IMG/VR virus record: IMGVR_UViG_3300027867_000005
Coordinates: 1 to 64,000 of that record
Origin: a virus
Length of the DNA: 64,000 nucleotides
Direction: 5' to 3' (one strand)
The notes under the pieces were generated by a model, which saw nothing but the letters and a program-made list of their open reading frames with translations, had not been told where the DNA came from and ran no database searches. The position numbers and the translations under genes are program-made. Shown piece after piece: positions 1-10,300 of this stretch (the first letter of the stretch is position 1; each line of letters begins with the position of its first letter).

Positions 1-85
1 TCCCGCTGGAGATTTAACCCCTAATCGCCGCTCTCAGCATCTCATTCATAACAGCCTCATTTGTCGTTGGAGATGATATTACCAG

Positions 86-3000
86 ATGACGATCCCGACG
101 ATACAGCCTAATTTTTCTGCCGGTGAGATTACCCCGGAATTGTGGGGTCATGTCGATCTTGGACGGGTACGGGCGGGTGTCGCCACAGGAAGGAATGTCT
201 TCGTAAACTACAAAGGAGGCTTGTACTCCCGCGCCGGCACTGCGCTTGTCGGCCGCTGCAAGCAGCAATATCCCAATCCGCCGCCGCGCGATATCCAGTT
301 CAATTTTTCGATCACGCAGGGTTACGCACTCGAATTCGGCGAGCACTATATGCGCGTGAAGTCGGCCGGCGCTTATGCGCTGGAGCCGGCGCTGACGGTC
401 AGTTCGGCGACCAACGCCAATCCCATCATGCTCACCGCCGCGTCGAGCGGCTTCAGCGCGGCATCGCCCAACAATGCCGGCGTGTTATCGAGCTATTCGC
501 CCGGCGATCTCATCACCCTCGCAGGCGGCGTATATGTGTTGCCGGCGGTTCTGTCGGTCACGAACACGACGCTGGTCGCGCTGCTCCTCAATAATCCGGG
601 GATCGGCAATTACGCGCCTGGAGACACGATCCATCTGGCGGGCGGCACCCAATCGACGCCGGCCTTCGTGACGGTGCAGACCACAAAGGTCGTTTCGGCT
701 ACGGTCGCCGCGGGAGGGACTGGCGGCACCAACGGGACGCAGACGGTCACCGGCACGACGGGCACCGGCACAAAATTCCAGGCATCGGTAACCGTTGCGG
801 GCGGCGCGATAACCGCAGTCCTCGGCATCCTCGTTGGCGGCGACTACACGGTCAACCCGACGACGCCCGCGACGGAACCGGTCACGGGGGCAAGCCTCAC
901 CGGCGCGCAATTGGATATCGTGATCGGCGTGCGCAGCATCACGCTCACCAATGGCGGCGTCTTTACCGCGAACGCTTCCAGCGGCACGTTCACCCAGGCG
1001 TCGAGCTCTGGCACTGGCACGGGCGCAACATTCGTTGGCGGCATCTTCGGTCCGAACGTGCTGGCGATCTCCACCGCAGGCATTTACTCGGTCCTCCCGA
1101 GCAACCCGGTTTCGCAGGCATCGACCACCGGAGCAAGTGGTTTCGGGGCCACCTTCACGATGACCAGCGGGGCCACTGCGGCGTTCAACAACGGCGATTG
1201 GGTATTCTTCCGGAATGTCGGCGGCATGACGCAGTTGAACGGCAACACCTACATCGTTGCCGGTGTCTCCGGGGTCAATTTCAGTCTGACCGATCTTGAT
1301 GGCAATGCCATCGACTCGACGAGCTACGGCGTCTTTACCAGCGGCGGCACCGTCGCGCGCATCTACACGCTGACGACCCCATACGCCGCCGCCGATCTTC
1401 CCTATCTGAAATACACGCAGGACACCGACACGATGTCGCTGACCTGCGTCAATATCTCGACGGGAACAGAATACCCGCCGCAGGAACTGAAGCGTTTCGG
1501 GGCGACCAATTGGACGATCGCGCCGCTTGCGATCGGCGCGGTAGTCCCGGCTCCTACGGGCCTCACCGCCACGGCATCGAACAATCCGGATAGCGGCGCA
1601 AGCCCGCCGACGCAACCCTGCGCCTATGCCTATGTCGTGACGGCGGTCGACCTCGTGACGGGGCAGCAGAGCATCGCTAGCGCGCGCGCCGATGTCGTCA
1701 ACACCGTCGACATGAGCGTGACGGCGGGATCGATCACGCTCCAATGGAACTCGATAAACTGGAACAATCCGGTCGCCTATAATGTCTACCGGACGGCGCC
1801 AGCATATAATACCGGAGGGAGCACGACCGTGGCGCTTCCGGTTCCGGCGGGGGCGCAGTTCTTCTTTGTCGGGCTGTCTTACGGGACGCAGCTCGTCGAC
1901 ACCAACACGGTAACCGACGCCTCGACAACCCCGCCGCTGCACATCGACCCCTTCGCACCCGGCCAGGTGCAAAGCGTCCGTATCACCGCCAGCAGCAACG
2001 ATTGGACGACGGCAACCGCATCAATCACGTCGGGAACAGGCTCGGGTTGGATCGGAGAATGCGTGATCGTCGACGGTTCCATCGTCGCCATCATCGTGCT
2101 CGATCCGGGGATGAACTATACCTCGGCCGATACTCTTTCGGTCTCGGGCACCGGTACCAGCGTCACCGGCGCTCTCAACGTCGGGCCGCAGAGCGGCACC
2201 TATCCCGGCGTGACCGCGTATTTTCAAACGCGCCGGATTTACGCCAACACCCGCAACCAGCCCGACACGTTCTTTACCTCGCAGTCGGAGAACTTCACCG
2301 ATTTCGACTCCTCTAACCCCCCGGTCGCCGATGATGCGATCACGGCATCGCCTTTCAGCCAGACAGTCGACGGCATCCAGTGGCTTTTGCCGACGCTGGG
2401 CGGTCTCGTCATTCTCACCGGCAACGGGGCTTGGCAGGTCACGGGAACGGGCGGAAGCGCATTTGCGCCGGTGCCTATCACGCCGTCCTCGCTCGAAGCA
2501 ACGCCGCAGGCGGTCAACGGCGCCGATGCGGTGTGCATGCCGACCAAGGTCAACAATGATATCCTCTATCTGTCGTCGACCGGCCAATTCTATTACGAAC
2601 TGAACTACACGATCTATTTCAACAGCTTCACCGTCGTCGACATCTCGTGGACATCGGCGCATTTCTTCCTCGGCCAGACGATCAGGCAAAATGCGTGGTG
2701 TCTTCAGCCGTACAAGATCCTTTGGGCGGTGCGCGGAGACGGAGCGTTCCTGTCGCTGACCTGGCTCAAAGAGCAGGAGGTTGTCGGCTGGACGCGGCAC
2801 GATACGCAGGGCGTGGTGCAGGGTGTCTGTACCGTCACCGAGCCGCCCGTCGATGCGCTCTACATGATAGTGCAGCGTTTCGTTCAAAGCCGGTGGCTCT
2901 ATTTCGCCGAGCGGATGGACAACCGCATCTGGAACGATGTCGAGACGACATGGTGCGTCGACTGCGGTCTCTCGACGCTGACGGCCGCTGCCTATCCCAG

Positions 3001-3889
3001 CGGCATTCTGACGGTATCGGCGGCGACGGGCTCGCTCATCACGGTGCAGTCATCACAGGCGAATTTCGCGCCCGCCAATGTCGGCGACATCATCCGGGCC
3101 GGCGGCGGCATCCTCACGATAACCGCCTATTCGACAAGCCAGTTGGTCACCGGCACGTGGACGAAGCCGCTGACCGCGCTCATCCCCAATGATCCCCTCG
3201 GAACGCCGCTCCCCATTCCTGCGGGTCAATGGTCGATGCTTCCGCAGGTCACCGTCGTGACGGGGCTGTCGCATCTCGCCAATAAGCGGGTCGTCGGGCT
3301 GCTCGATGGTATCCCGATCGGCGGCGGCGCGGCCGCCAATCCTAATTTCCCCGGCCCCTACATCGTGAGCAGTACCGGATCGCTGACGTTGCCGTTCGAA
3401 GCGAGCCTCGTCACAATCGGTCTCGCCTTTACCCCGCAAGTGCAATCGCTTTATCTGGACGAAGGACAGCCAACGGTGCAGACGCGGCGCAAGGTCATCA
3501 ACAACGCATCGGCGCGGCTCGCGGCATCGGGATGGCCGTTCGTGTCGATCAACCAGCCGGACGGAAGCTCGCTTGACCCGATGGAAATCGCGCCCCCATG
3601 GGCATTGGGACAGAAGATGCGGCCAACCCCGCCAGGACAGACATCACCAAGCCCGCCCTACCAGACGGCAGCGGGACAGACCGTACAGCCGCTGACGACA
3701 GGCGATGTCTATTCCAATGTCATTGCCACATGGCGCAAGCCGGGCCAGCTTGCCCTGCAACAGCCGCTTCCGCTTCCGCTCAACGTAACGGCCTTTGTGG
3801 TCAATGATGTTCCGGGCGATCTTCCGGAAGCCGGGATTTCGCCGCGGCAACAGCCTCCACCGCGCGGGCCGCAGAGACGGGCGACATGA
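86..3889 (+). CDS. Tail nozzle / tail tubular protein B-like
   Basis: A 1267-residue structural protein. The N-terminus (NFSAGEITPELWGHVDLGRV, then GGLYSRAGTALVG about 40 residues in) is the recognisable opening of the podovirus tail-nozzle family, where a conserved FSxGE-(I/L)-xPxLxGRxD motif is followed by a GGxxxRxGT motif. Residues of about 150-460 are rich in Gly, Thr, Ser and Ala with repeated beta-type segments and may be inserted decoration domains, since the protein is longer than T7 gp12 (about 790 residues). The C-terminus is proline rich. A GGAG ribosome site lies 14 bases upstream of the ATG. The stop overlaps the next start (ATGATG), so it leads a coupled run of ejection-protein genes. 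The four connector genes at the right end of the window are its natural upstream neighbours if the genome is circular. Confidence 0.85.
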   Translation: MTIPTIQPNFSAGEITPELWGHVDLGRVRAGVATGRNVFVNYKGGLYSRAGTALVGRCKQQYPNPPPRDIQFNFSITQGYALEFGEHYMRVKSAGAYALEPALTVSSATNANPIMLTAASSGFSAASPNNAGVLSSYSPGDLITLAGGVYVLPAVLSVTNTTLVALLLNNPGIGNYAPGDTIHLAGGTQSTPAFVTVQTTKVVSATVAAGGTGGTNGTQTVTGTTGTGTKFQASVTVAGGAITAVLGILVGGDYTVNPTTPATEPVTGASLTGAQLDIVIGVRSITLTNGGVFTANASSGTFTQASSSGTGTGATFVGGIFGPNVLAISTAGIYSVLPSNPVSQASTTGASGFGATFTMTSGATAAFNNGDWVFFRNVGGMTQLNGNTYIVAGVSGVNFSLTDLDGNAIDSTSYGVFTSGGTVARIYTLTTPYAAADLPYLKYTQDTDTMSLTCVNISTGTEYPPQELKRFGATNWTIAPLAIGAVVPAPTGLTATASNNPDSGASPPTQPCAYAYVVTAVDLVTGQQSIASARADVVNTVDMSVTAGSITLQWNSINWNNPVAYNVYRTAPAYNTGGSTTVALPVPAGAQFFFVGLSYGTQLVDTNTVTDASTTPPLHIDPFAPGQVQSVRITASSNDWTTATASITSGTGSGWIGECVIVDGSIVAIIVLDPGMNYTSADTLSVSGTGTSVTGALNVGPQSGTYPGVTAYFQTRRIYANTRNQPDTFFTSQSENFTDFDSSNPPVADDAITASPFSQTVDGIQWLLPTLGGLVILTGNGAWQVTGTGGSAFAPVPITPSSLEATPQAVNGADAVCMPTKVNNDILYLSSTGQFYYELNYTIYFNSFTVVDISWTSAHFFLGQTIRQNAWCLQPYKILWAVRGDGAFLSLTWLKEQEVVGWTRHDTQGVVQGVCTVTEPPVDALYMIVQRFVQSRWLYFAERMDNRIWNDVETTWCVDCGLSTLTAAAYPSGILTVSAATGSLITVQSSQANFAPANVGDIIRAGGGILTITAYSTSQLVTGTWTKPLTALIPNDPLGTPLPIPAGQWSMLPQVTVVTGLSHLANKRVVGLLDGIPIGGGAAANPNFPGPYIVSSTGSLTLPFEASLVTIGLAFTPQVQSLYLDEGQPTVQTRRKVINNASARLAASGWPFVSINQPDGSSLDPMEIAPPWALGQKMRPTPPGQTSPSPPYQTAAGQTVQPLTTGDVYSNVIATWRKPGQLALQQPLPLPLNVTAFVVNDVPGDLPEAGISPRQQPPPRGPQRRAT

Positions 3890-4359
3890 TGTCACCCTAT
3901 GTCATCCGCGATTGTCGGCTGGCCGATCTTCGGGCGCTGGTGCCAGCGATGCGTGCCGCCGATCGCAGCGAGATCGAGGGCGCAGGGATGGTGCCCCGGC
4001 ACGCGCTGTTCGACCTCTGGCGGCGCTCGCCCGATCCGCAGATTGCCGAGATACGCGACGGCGCCGGCTGGCGGATCGCTGCGGCATGGGGTGACTGCGG
4101 GACGATGCTCAATCCCATCGGCTCGGCGTGGCTCTTTACCACGGATGCCGTTGAGCTTGCGCCGCTCGCATTCTTCCGGCATGCCCGGTCATGGGCATAT
4201 TCCCGTCTTGATTTCCGCAAAAAGATCGTAAGCTCAGTACGTTCGGACTATACGAGCGCGCTGAGGTTTTTTGCGATGATGGGATTTTCGGTTGGCGAAC
4301 CGCAGGCAATCCCGCCGCACGGCATCGCCTATTCGATGATCGAGTTGAGGCGGCACTAA
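3886..4359 (+). CDS. T7 gp13-like (GNAT-fold) internal virion protein
   Basis: 157 residues. The sequence has the look of the phage gp13-like family (DUF2833). It opens with YVIRDCRLADLRALVPAMR and ends with a YTSALRFFAMMGFSVG segment like the end of an acetyltransferase fold. The start codon overlaps the end of the tail nozzle gene by four bases and the next gene starts one base after its stop. Its place between the nozzle and a gp14-like protein is the same as in T7-like virion clusters, so an assembly or ejection role is more likely than free acetyltransferase activity. Catalytic residues cannot be judged from sequence alone. Confidence 0.75.
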   Translation: MMSPYVIRDCRLADLRALVPAMRAADRSEIEGAGMVPRHALFDLWRRSPDPQIAEIRDGAGWRIAAAWGDCGTMLNPIGSAWLFTTDAVELAPLAFFRHARSWAYSRLDFRKKIVSSVRSDYTSALRFFAMMGFSVGEPQAIPPHGIAYSMIELRRH

Positions 4360-4360
4360 G

Positions 4361-4918
4361 ATGGGCCTTGAGGTACTCGCCCTTGCGGCCTCTGGCATCG
4401 GCACCGGCATTTCGGCGATCGGTGCGATCAACTCGGCCAATGCCACGGCAAAAAACGCGGCCTATCAGGCGCAGGTCGCTCGGAACAACCAGATCACCGC
4501 CGCTCGCAATGCGCAGTACGCGAGCCAAGCGGGTGCTGCCACGACGACTGCCGCACAGTTGAAACAGCGCAGCGAGCTTGCCGACATCACCGCCGCTGCG
4601 GGAGCGAGCGGAGTGGATATCAACAGCGGATCGCCGCTTGCGGTACGCCGGTCAGAGGCTGAACTTGGGCAGTTGAACACCCAAAACACCGCGCAGAACA
4701 CCGCACTCAATATTTACGGCTATCGGGTGCAGGAAAGCAATTTCGGGGCGCAGGCCGGCATCGAGCAGAACATCGCCGCACAGGCTCCGGTTGCCGGGGC
4801 GATATCCGCGAGCGGGACGCTCCTATCCGGCGCCGGGAGTCTCGCAAGCAAGTGGCTCTCGTGGCAGAACCCGAACCCGGCAGGCCCGGCGGCGGAAGGA
4901 ACCGGGGGTCTGTACTAG
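4361..4918 (+). CDS. T7 gp14-like internal virion protein B
   Basis: 185 residues. An N-terminal hydrophobic stretch (roughly residues 3-24, Ala/Gly/Ile rich) is followed by a long helical region full of Ala, Asn and Gln (AYQAQVARNNQITAARNAQY). That pattern, and the SGVDINSGSPLAV segment in the middle, are typical of gp14-like ejectosome proteins, which form a channel component in the host outer membrane after injection. It starts one base after the gp13-like stop and its stop codon abuts the next ATG. The family is called from pattern and gene order, not from an alignment. Confidence 0.75.
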   Translation: MGLEVLALAASGIGTGISAIGAINSANATAKNAAYQAQVARNNQITAARNAQYASQAGAATTTAAQLKQRSELADITAAAGASGVDINSGSPLAVRRSEAELGQLNTQNTAQNTALNIYGYRVQESNFGAQAGIEQNIAAQAPVAGAISASGTLLSGAGSLASKWLSWQNPNPAGPAAEGTGGLY

Positions 4919-7378
4919 ATGGCGAGGACGCTTTTCACGCCATACCCGGAGACGACGCCGACCCTGACGCCGCCGCAGGACTATCAGCATGTCGATACAT
5001 CGCCTGCGGCGTTCGGGGCGTTGCAGGGGCAGGCGCTCGAGCATGCCGGGGCGCAGCTCGCCCAGACCGGCAACGAGCTTACCAACACCTACAGCGAATT
5101 GTCGGCGCAGCAGGCCAATTCAGGGTTTACGGACAAGGTGAACAAAATCCTGTTCGGCGATCCGGATACGCCCGGCGATGTGGGTTATTACGGGATGCAC
5201 GGACAGGCCGCGATGGATAACCGCGGCGCAACGCTGAAGGCGATCGAGGATGCGCGGCAACAGGCGCTCGGCGGTCTCAGCACGACCCAAGCGCAGGTCA
5301 TGTTCAGCAATGAGGCACGCTACTACACAGCGAGGATAACAGCCGAGATCGGGCGGCATTACGATGACGAGTCGAAGGTATGGGCTGGGACGGTACAGAA
5401 GACCCGCTACAGCGATGCGCTGAACGACGCCGCTTTGCGGGGCTGGCAAGACCCGAATGCCCTCTTGACGGCGGAAGGACAGGCCGCGAGCGCGCTGATG
5501 CAGGCCGATCAGTCCGTGGGAATTCTCCCGCCATCGGGGCAGCCCACGACGCCGGAGCAAGACGCCATCATCCTGGCGCATGAGCATCAAGCCAAGGTCG
5601 ACACCGTGGAGGCGGCGATCAAATCGGCTCTCGGACGAAATCAGCCGGGCATTGCCCAATCGCTTTTTGACAGCAACAAGGACGTGCTCTCGGCATCGAA
5701 GAACTTTGATGAGTTGGCGCGGCAGCTCAAAACGAGCGGAAATGCCGCCATCGGCATGGGCATGCTGAACGATGCGCAAGGGCGCGCAGGCAGCGCATCG
5801 ACGCAACAATCGGCTCCCGCCGTAAGCAGCAACGCGGTAAATACTTCCATTCCGCCCGAAGGTCGGGCGCTGCTGGATACGCTTGCAGGCCCCGAGAGCG
5901 GCGGTGCCTACAATGTCCGATGGAATGGATCGCGGGGCGACGCCACATTCTCCAGCTACGCCGATCATCCCCGCGTCTACGCGCCGGGGCCTCAAGGGCC
6001 GAGTTCGGCAGCAGGCCGCTATCAGATCGTCGCGAGCACGTGGGACAAGGTAGCGCCTGAAATTGGGGCGACCGATTTTTCACCGCCCAATCAGGACGCC
6101 GCAGCATGGCAAATCGCCCAGGACGCCTATAAGCAGCAGACGGGCGGCGATTTGCTCACGGCATTACGCCAAGGCCAGACTGCATCGGTTCAGAGCGCGC
6201 TTCGCAACAGCAACCAATGGACGACGGCAAACATGTCGTCCTACGGAGCAAATCTGGCGAAATACCAGAATGCGACGGCCGGACAGACGGGGGCCGGCAC
6301 CCAGGCGCAGCCGATTCCAACTGCATTGCCGCCGGGTCAGCCGCAAACCCCGCCGGTGGCGCAGCCGCCGAGCATCGAGGGGCTATCGCTCGCGCAATCG
6401 GAACTCGCACAGCGGCACGCAGCGACCATACAGCATCTCATCGACGATCCGCGAGCGCAGACAAATCCTGAAGCGCTCCAGCATGCTATCGCCGTTGAGG
6501 ACACGCAGTTTCGCGCCAAGGACGCTGCGCTGGCGCTGCAAAAGCAGGCGATCACCGAACAGCAGGGCTTGGTCGCGGATAATATCGTAAAGCGGCTGAT
6601 GGCTGGTGACAGCGGCCCGGACATGGTCAACCAAATCGCCGCAGCCGAGGTCAGCGAGCCTGTGCGGGCGCATCTGTGGGCGCTCCTCGACGAGCACAAC
6701 AAGAACACGCCTGACGCGGGGCTTCGGGATTTCGGGCCGGGCTATTACGACGTGGTTAAACGCATGGGATTAAAGCCGGACGATCCCAATAGAATTTCCG
6801 ATTATTCGCAACTCCTGGCCATGACGGTTCCTGATCAAACCGGCTTTCGCTGGTTGAGCGAGAACGGGCTGAAACAGGCGTCTCTCGACTTGGCGAGCAC
6901 GAAGAAACCCGAAAGTGCCGCCGATCTTCAGGTCAAGGCCGCGCAGCTCGAAGCGGTGAAGCATTTCCTCGCCTTCGAGGATGACGGGACCAACAAGCTT
7001 GATCCTGTCGGCATGGCATCGTTCGCCCGCTTCATGCCTGTTTTCCAGAAGTATTGGGACTCGCCGCAGCGCCTCATCGACCAAGGTAAGGGCGATCCGA
7101 CAAAAGGCGATAGCCCGATGACCAACGCAATCTATGCGCTGGCCATGCCGTACAAGCGCTCTGCGGCAGAGTTCCAGAAGGATTTCATGACCGCGCCGCA
7201 GCCTGCGCCGGAAGTGAAGATCGAAACCCAGGACGATCTCGCGAAGGCGATCTCCAACGGCACCTTGACCAAGGCGCAAGGCCAGCAGATCGGCATCGAG
7301 CGCGGCTGGATTGTTCCTCGCGCAGCAACGCCGCCGGCACCCGCTGCGCCGGCCGAACCGCAAGCCCCGATGCGCTGA
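4919..7378 (+). CDS. Internal virion protein with lambda-R-like (GH104) transglycosylase domain
   Basis: 819 residues. Residues about 316-415 look like a lambda-R/GH104-type muralytic domain: LLDTLAGPESGG (candidate catalytic Glu near residue 326), FSSYADHPRVY, AAGRYQIVASTWDK and DFSPPNQDAAAW. The flanking parts are long, charged, Ala/Gln-rich helical regions. The C-terminus is Pro/Ala rich. The layout suggests a T7 gp15/gp16-type ejection protein that opens the peptidoglycan locally during DNA entry. It lies between the gp14-like protein and the giant ejection protein and is translated from an ATG directly after the previous stop. It is a virion-borne wall hydrolase, distinct from the endolysin at 12852. 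Confidence 0.8.
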   Translation: MARTLFTPYPETTPTLTPPQDYQHVDTSPAAFGALQGQALEHAGAQLAQTGNELTNTYSELSAQQANSGFTDKVNKILFGDPDTPGDVGYYGMHGQAAMDNRGATLKAIEDARQQALGGLSTTQAQVMFSNEARYYTARITAEIGRHYDDESKVWAGTVQKTRYSDALNDAALRGWQDPNALLTAEGQAASALMQADQSVGILPPSGQPTTPEQDAIILAHEHQAKVDTVEAAIKSALGRNQPGIAQSLFDSNKDVLSASKNFDELARQLKTSGNAAIGMGMLNDAQGRAGSASTQQSAPAVSSNAVNTSIPPEGRALLDTLAGPESGGAYNVRWNGSRGDATFSSYADHPRVYAPGPQGPSSAAGRYQIVASTWDKVAPEIGATDFSPPNQDAAAWQIAQDAYKQQTGGDLLTALRQGQTASVQSALRNSNQWTTANMSSYGANLAKYQNATAGQTGAGTQAQPIPTALPPGQPQTPPVAQPPSIEGLSLAQSELAQRHAATIQHLIDDPRAQTNPEALQHAIAVEDTQFRAKDAALALQKQAITEQQGLVADNIVKRLMAGDSGPDMVNQIAAAEVSEPVRAHLWALLDEHNKNTPDAGLRDFGPGYYDVVKRMGLKPDDPNRISDYSQLLAMTVPDQTGFRWLSENGLKQASLDLASTKKPESAADLQVKAAQLEAVKHFLAFEDDGTNKLDPVGMASFARFMPVFQKYWDSPQRLIDQGKGDPTKGDSPMTNAIYALAMPYKRSAAEFQKDFMTAPQPAPEVKIETQDDLAKAISNGTLTKAQGQQIGIERGWIVPRAATPPAPAAPAEPQAPMR

Positions 7379-7381
7379 GCG

Positions 7382-10300
7382 ATGGCAGGAACCAATCCGT
7401 CAACCGATCCCGGCGTCTCGGCGGGTGCGACTGCCGCGGGGATGGCGCCGCCGCTGCCGGTCACGCCATCGCCGCAGGCCCCGGCTGCCAGCATCGATGA
7501 ACTTCTGGCCCGCCGCGCGCCAGCACCGGAGAACGCCGCCGCTCCCGCCGATATCGACGAATTCATGTCCCGCTACGCGCCGCAGCCGCCGAACTCCTAT
7601 GTGCTGGCTGAGGGCGGCGGGGTCATGCAGGGCGACCAGTGGGACTCCCTCTTCACCGGCGATACTCCCGGCGCGCGCATTCTCGATGCGATGGGTGCGG
7701 GCGCAAAGCATGCCTGGGGCGCACTCCCGATCGATTGGGATGAAAAAACCATCGATTACCTGAAGAAGTCCGGCGTCTTCCAGGATGCGCTCGCAACGAT
7801 CATGGGGCCGGCGCAATCAGTGTCGCGGGCGCTCGGGAGCACCACCGGATCATCGTTCATCAAAGGCTATAACGAGGCCATGCTCCGTCCCTTGGCATGG
7901 GCAATGGGGACGGCGGAAGTTGCCTATCGCGATATCGCCGCCGCGCAGGAAGGGGCCGCGGCCGGGGTCTATCAGACGGGACAGGAGCTTCAGAACGTTC
8001 CGGTCATCGGCGCACTGGCGCCGGGAGAATTGGCCCGAGAAATTGCCGGCTCAATCCAGACCGGAGGCCCGTTCGCCGGGGCACCCGGCATGCTGCGAAT
8101 GCACGTTCCGGAGCCGCCGACGCCGTTTTCGGCGGCAAGCGAAGCAAACCGCGAAGCCGTAAGCGCGCTCAATCCAGAACGCCTGCGTCCCGGCAATCTG
8201 GCGGTTGAACCGGCACCGCGCGGCGAAGTCACCATCGAAAGCATTGAGGCACGCGCGCTCGGGAAACCGTTCCGTCCCGCTTCGATCCCCGAAGCCCGAT
8301 CACTGGCGGCGATCGGCGAAAGCGATGGCGGCTATTTCGATTTGACGACGCCGACGCCGGAAGTTCAAGCCGAACGGGATGCAGCCATTGCCGCCATCCC
8401 GAGCGAACCTCCAACTGTCCCGGCTATTACGCCCGATATCCAATCGGCAGCGCGGGCGGCCAACCCTGATCTGTTCGCGGAATTTGATGCGACAGGTCTT
8501 CGCGCCGACGCACTGCGCCGGCAAATTGATGACCTGCAAGCGCAACGCGAACAGCAATCAAGCCCCGAGATCGCCGCGCTCGATCAGCGCCTCGGCGATC
8601 TGCGGCAGATGCAGGGCCAGGAGCCGGCCACGACCGCCGCCGGTCGACAATTGCGGCGCCAGATCACGGCTGCGGTCAATGACCGGCAACGTCTCGTCGA
8701 CGCCCTGCCGGAAACCGGCGATACCGCGGAGATGGCGGCCGCGCGGCAACAATTGCTGGCCGAAACCCATCGCATGTGGGATTTGAGTCCGCAGGTGCGC
8801 GAAGCCTACCGGACGGCCAGCGAGGCGATGCCGGCTGCCGAAGCAACCCCGCCAGAGGTCGCGCCCGAGCCGCAGCCAGCGCCGGAAGCGACCACGCCCG
8901 CTACGCCTGCAGCCGGAACCGCGCCAGGCGCACCAGCGCCGCCCGCAGCGCCCCCGCTGTCGATGCCCATCGCGCAGGATGTTGCCCGGCAATTGATGGC
9001 GGCAGGGCGGCCGGCGGAAGAAGCCGATGCAGTCGGAGCGATCCAGGCGGCACGCTACGCGGCGCGTTCGGCAAACCTCGAAGGCACGACACCCGAGCAG
9101 CTTTACGCGGAGGAAGCGCCGACGATTGAGGCGGGGCCGGGCGCGAAGCGCGGCGCTATCACAATCAGCGACGCGCGCTCGACGATCCGGCTTCTCGGCC
9201 GCGCGGACGCTTCGACGGCGATCCATGAGTTGGGTCATAGCTGGTTTGAGGAACTGACCCGCGACGCTGCCGACGATCGTGCAACGCCTGCCGTCAAGGC
9301 CGATGCCGACACGGTGCAGAAATGGCTTGGTGTCGACGAAGGCGCGAGCCCGAGCCGGGCGCAGCATGAGAAATTCGCCCGTGGCGTCGAGCGCTACATG
9401 ATGGAAGGCCGCGCGCCGACGCAGGCATTGGCAGGCGTCTTCGCCAAATTCAAGACATGGCTGACCAACATCTACCAGACGGTCGGGCGGCTGCGCTCGC
9501 CGATCAGCGACGATATCCGCCGCGTGTTCGATCGCATGCTGACGGCGCCTGAGAGAACGCTGATCACGCCGGAAGCGGAAGCCGCCGATTTTGCCGCACG
9601 GCACGAGGCGATCGCCGAACGCACGCCGGCAAACGAAGCCGCGGCGGCGGCGGATCATATCACCGACGAGGCGAACGACATCGCCGCGGAACGGAGTCCC
9701 GAAATCCATGCAGAACTCACAAGCACCGGAGAACCCGGACCTGGAGGCGGCGCTGGCGGAGAGCCGGGCGCGGGTCAACAGCCTGATCGTGATGCAGTTG
9801 CGGCCGGGGCAGTCGGTGGAGAACCTGCAGCTCCTGGCCCAGCTCGAGCGGTCGGCGCGGGCGGCGGTGAAGTTGCGCCAGCGGGCGCTCGCAGCACAAC
9901 AGCAACAACAACAGCCGAACGCCCCGCCACCGATATCCCCCGAACCGACACCCGGCTTGTAGACAAGGCCGGGAACATTCGGCTCGACAACATCAACTCG
10001 CCGGAAGAGTGGAAAGAGGCGCTAAGGCAGGCAGCCGAGCGCAACGCTGATTTCACCGAGCGGCGCCGTGGTGTCGTGACCGATGCCCAGCGCAACGCGC
10101 TGGCCAATGTCCTCGGCACGACGCCCGATCGCGTTTTCACGAAGGAGATCGGCGAGAGTTTTACCGACAGCGAAATCAAGCTCCTGGAAAAGACGCTCGC
10201 GGAGTCGACGGCACATGTGACCGAGTTGGGGGCGAAGGCCATCGAAACCGGAAGCGACGCCGATATCGCAACCGCGACTGCGGCGTTGCTGCGTCACGAC

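Noticed and set aside
485-1972. Long - strand frame (495 codons) opposite the tail nozzle gene
   Set aside because: Arg-rich shadow composition, no ribosome site, opposite a clear structural gene; typical of high-GC complementary frames.
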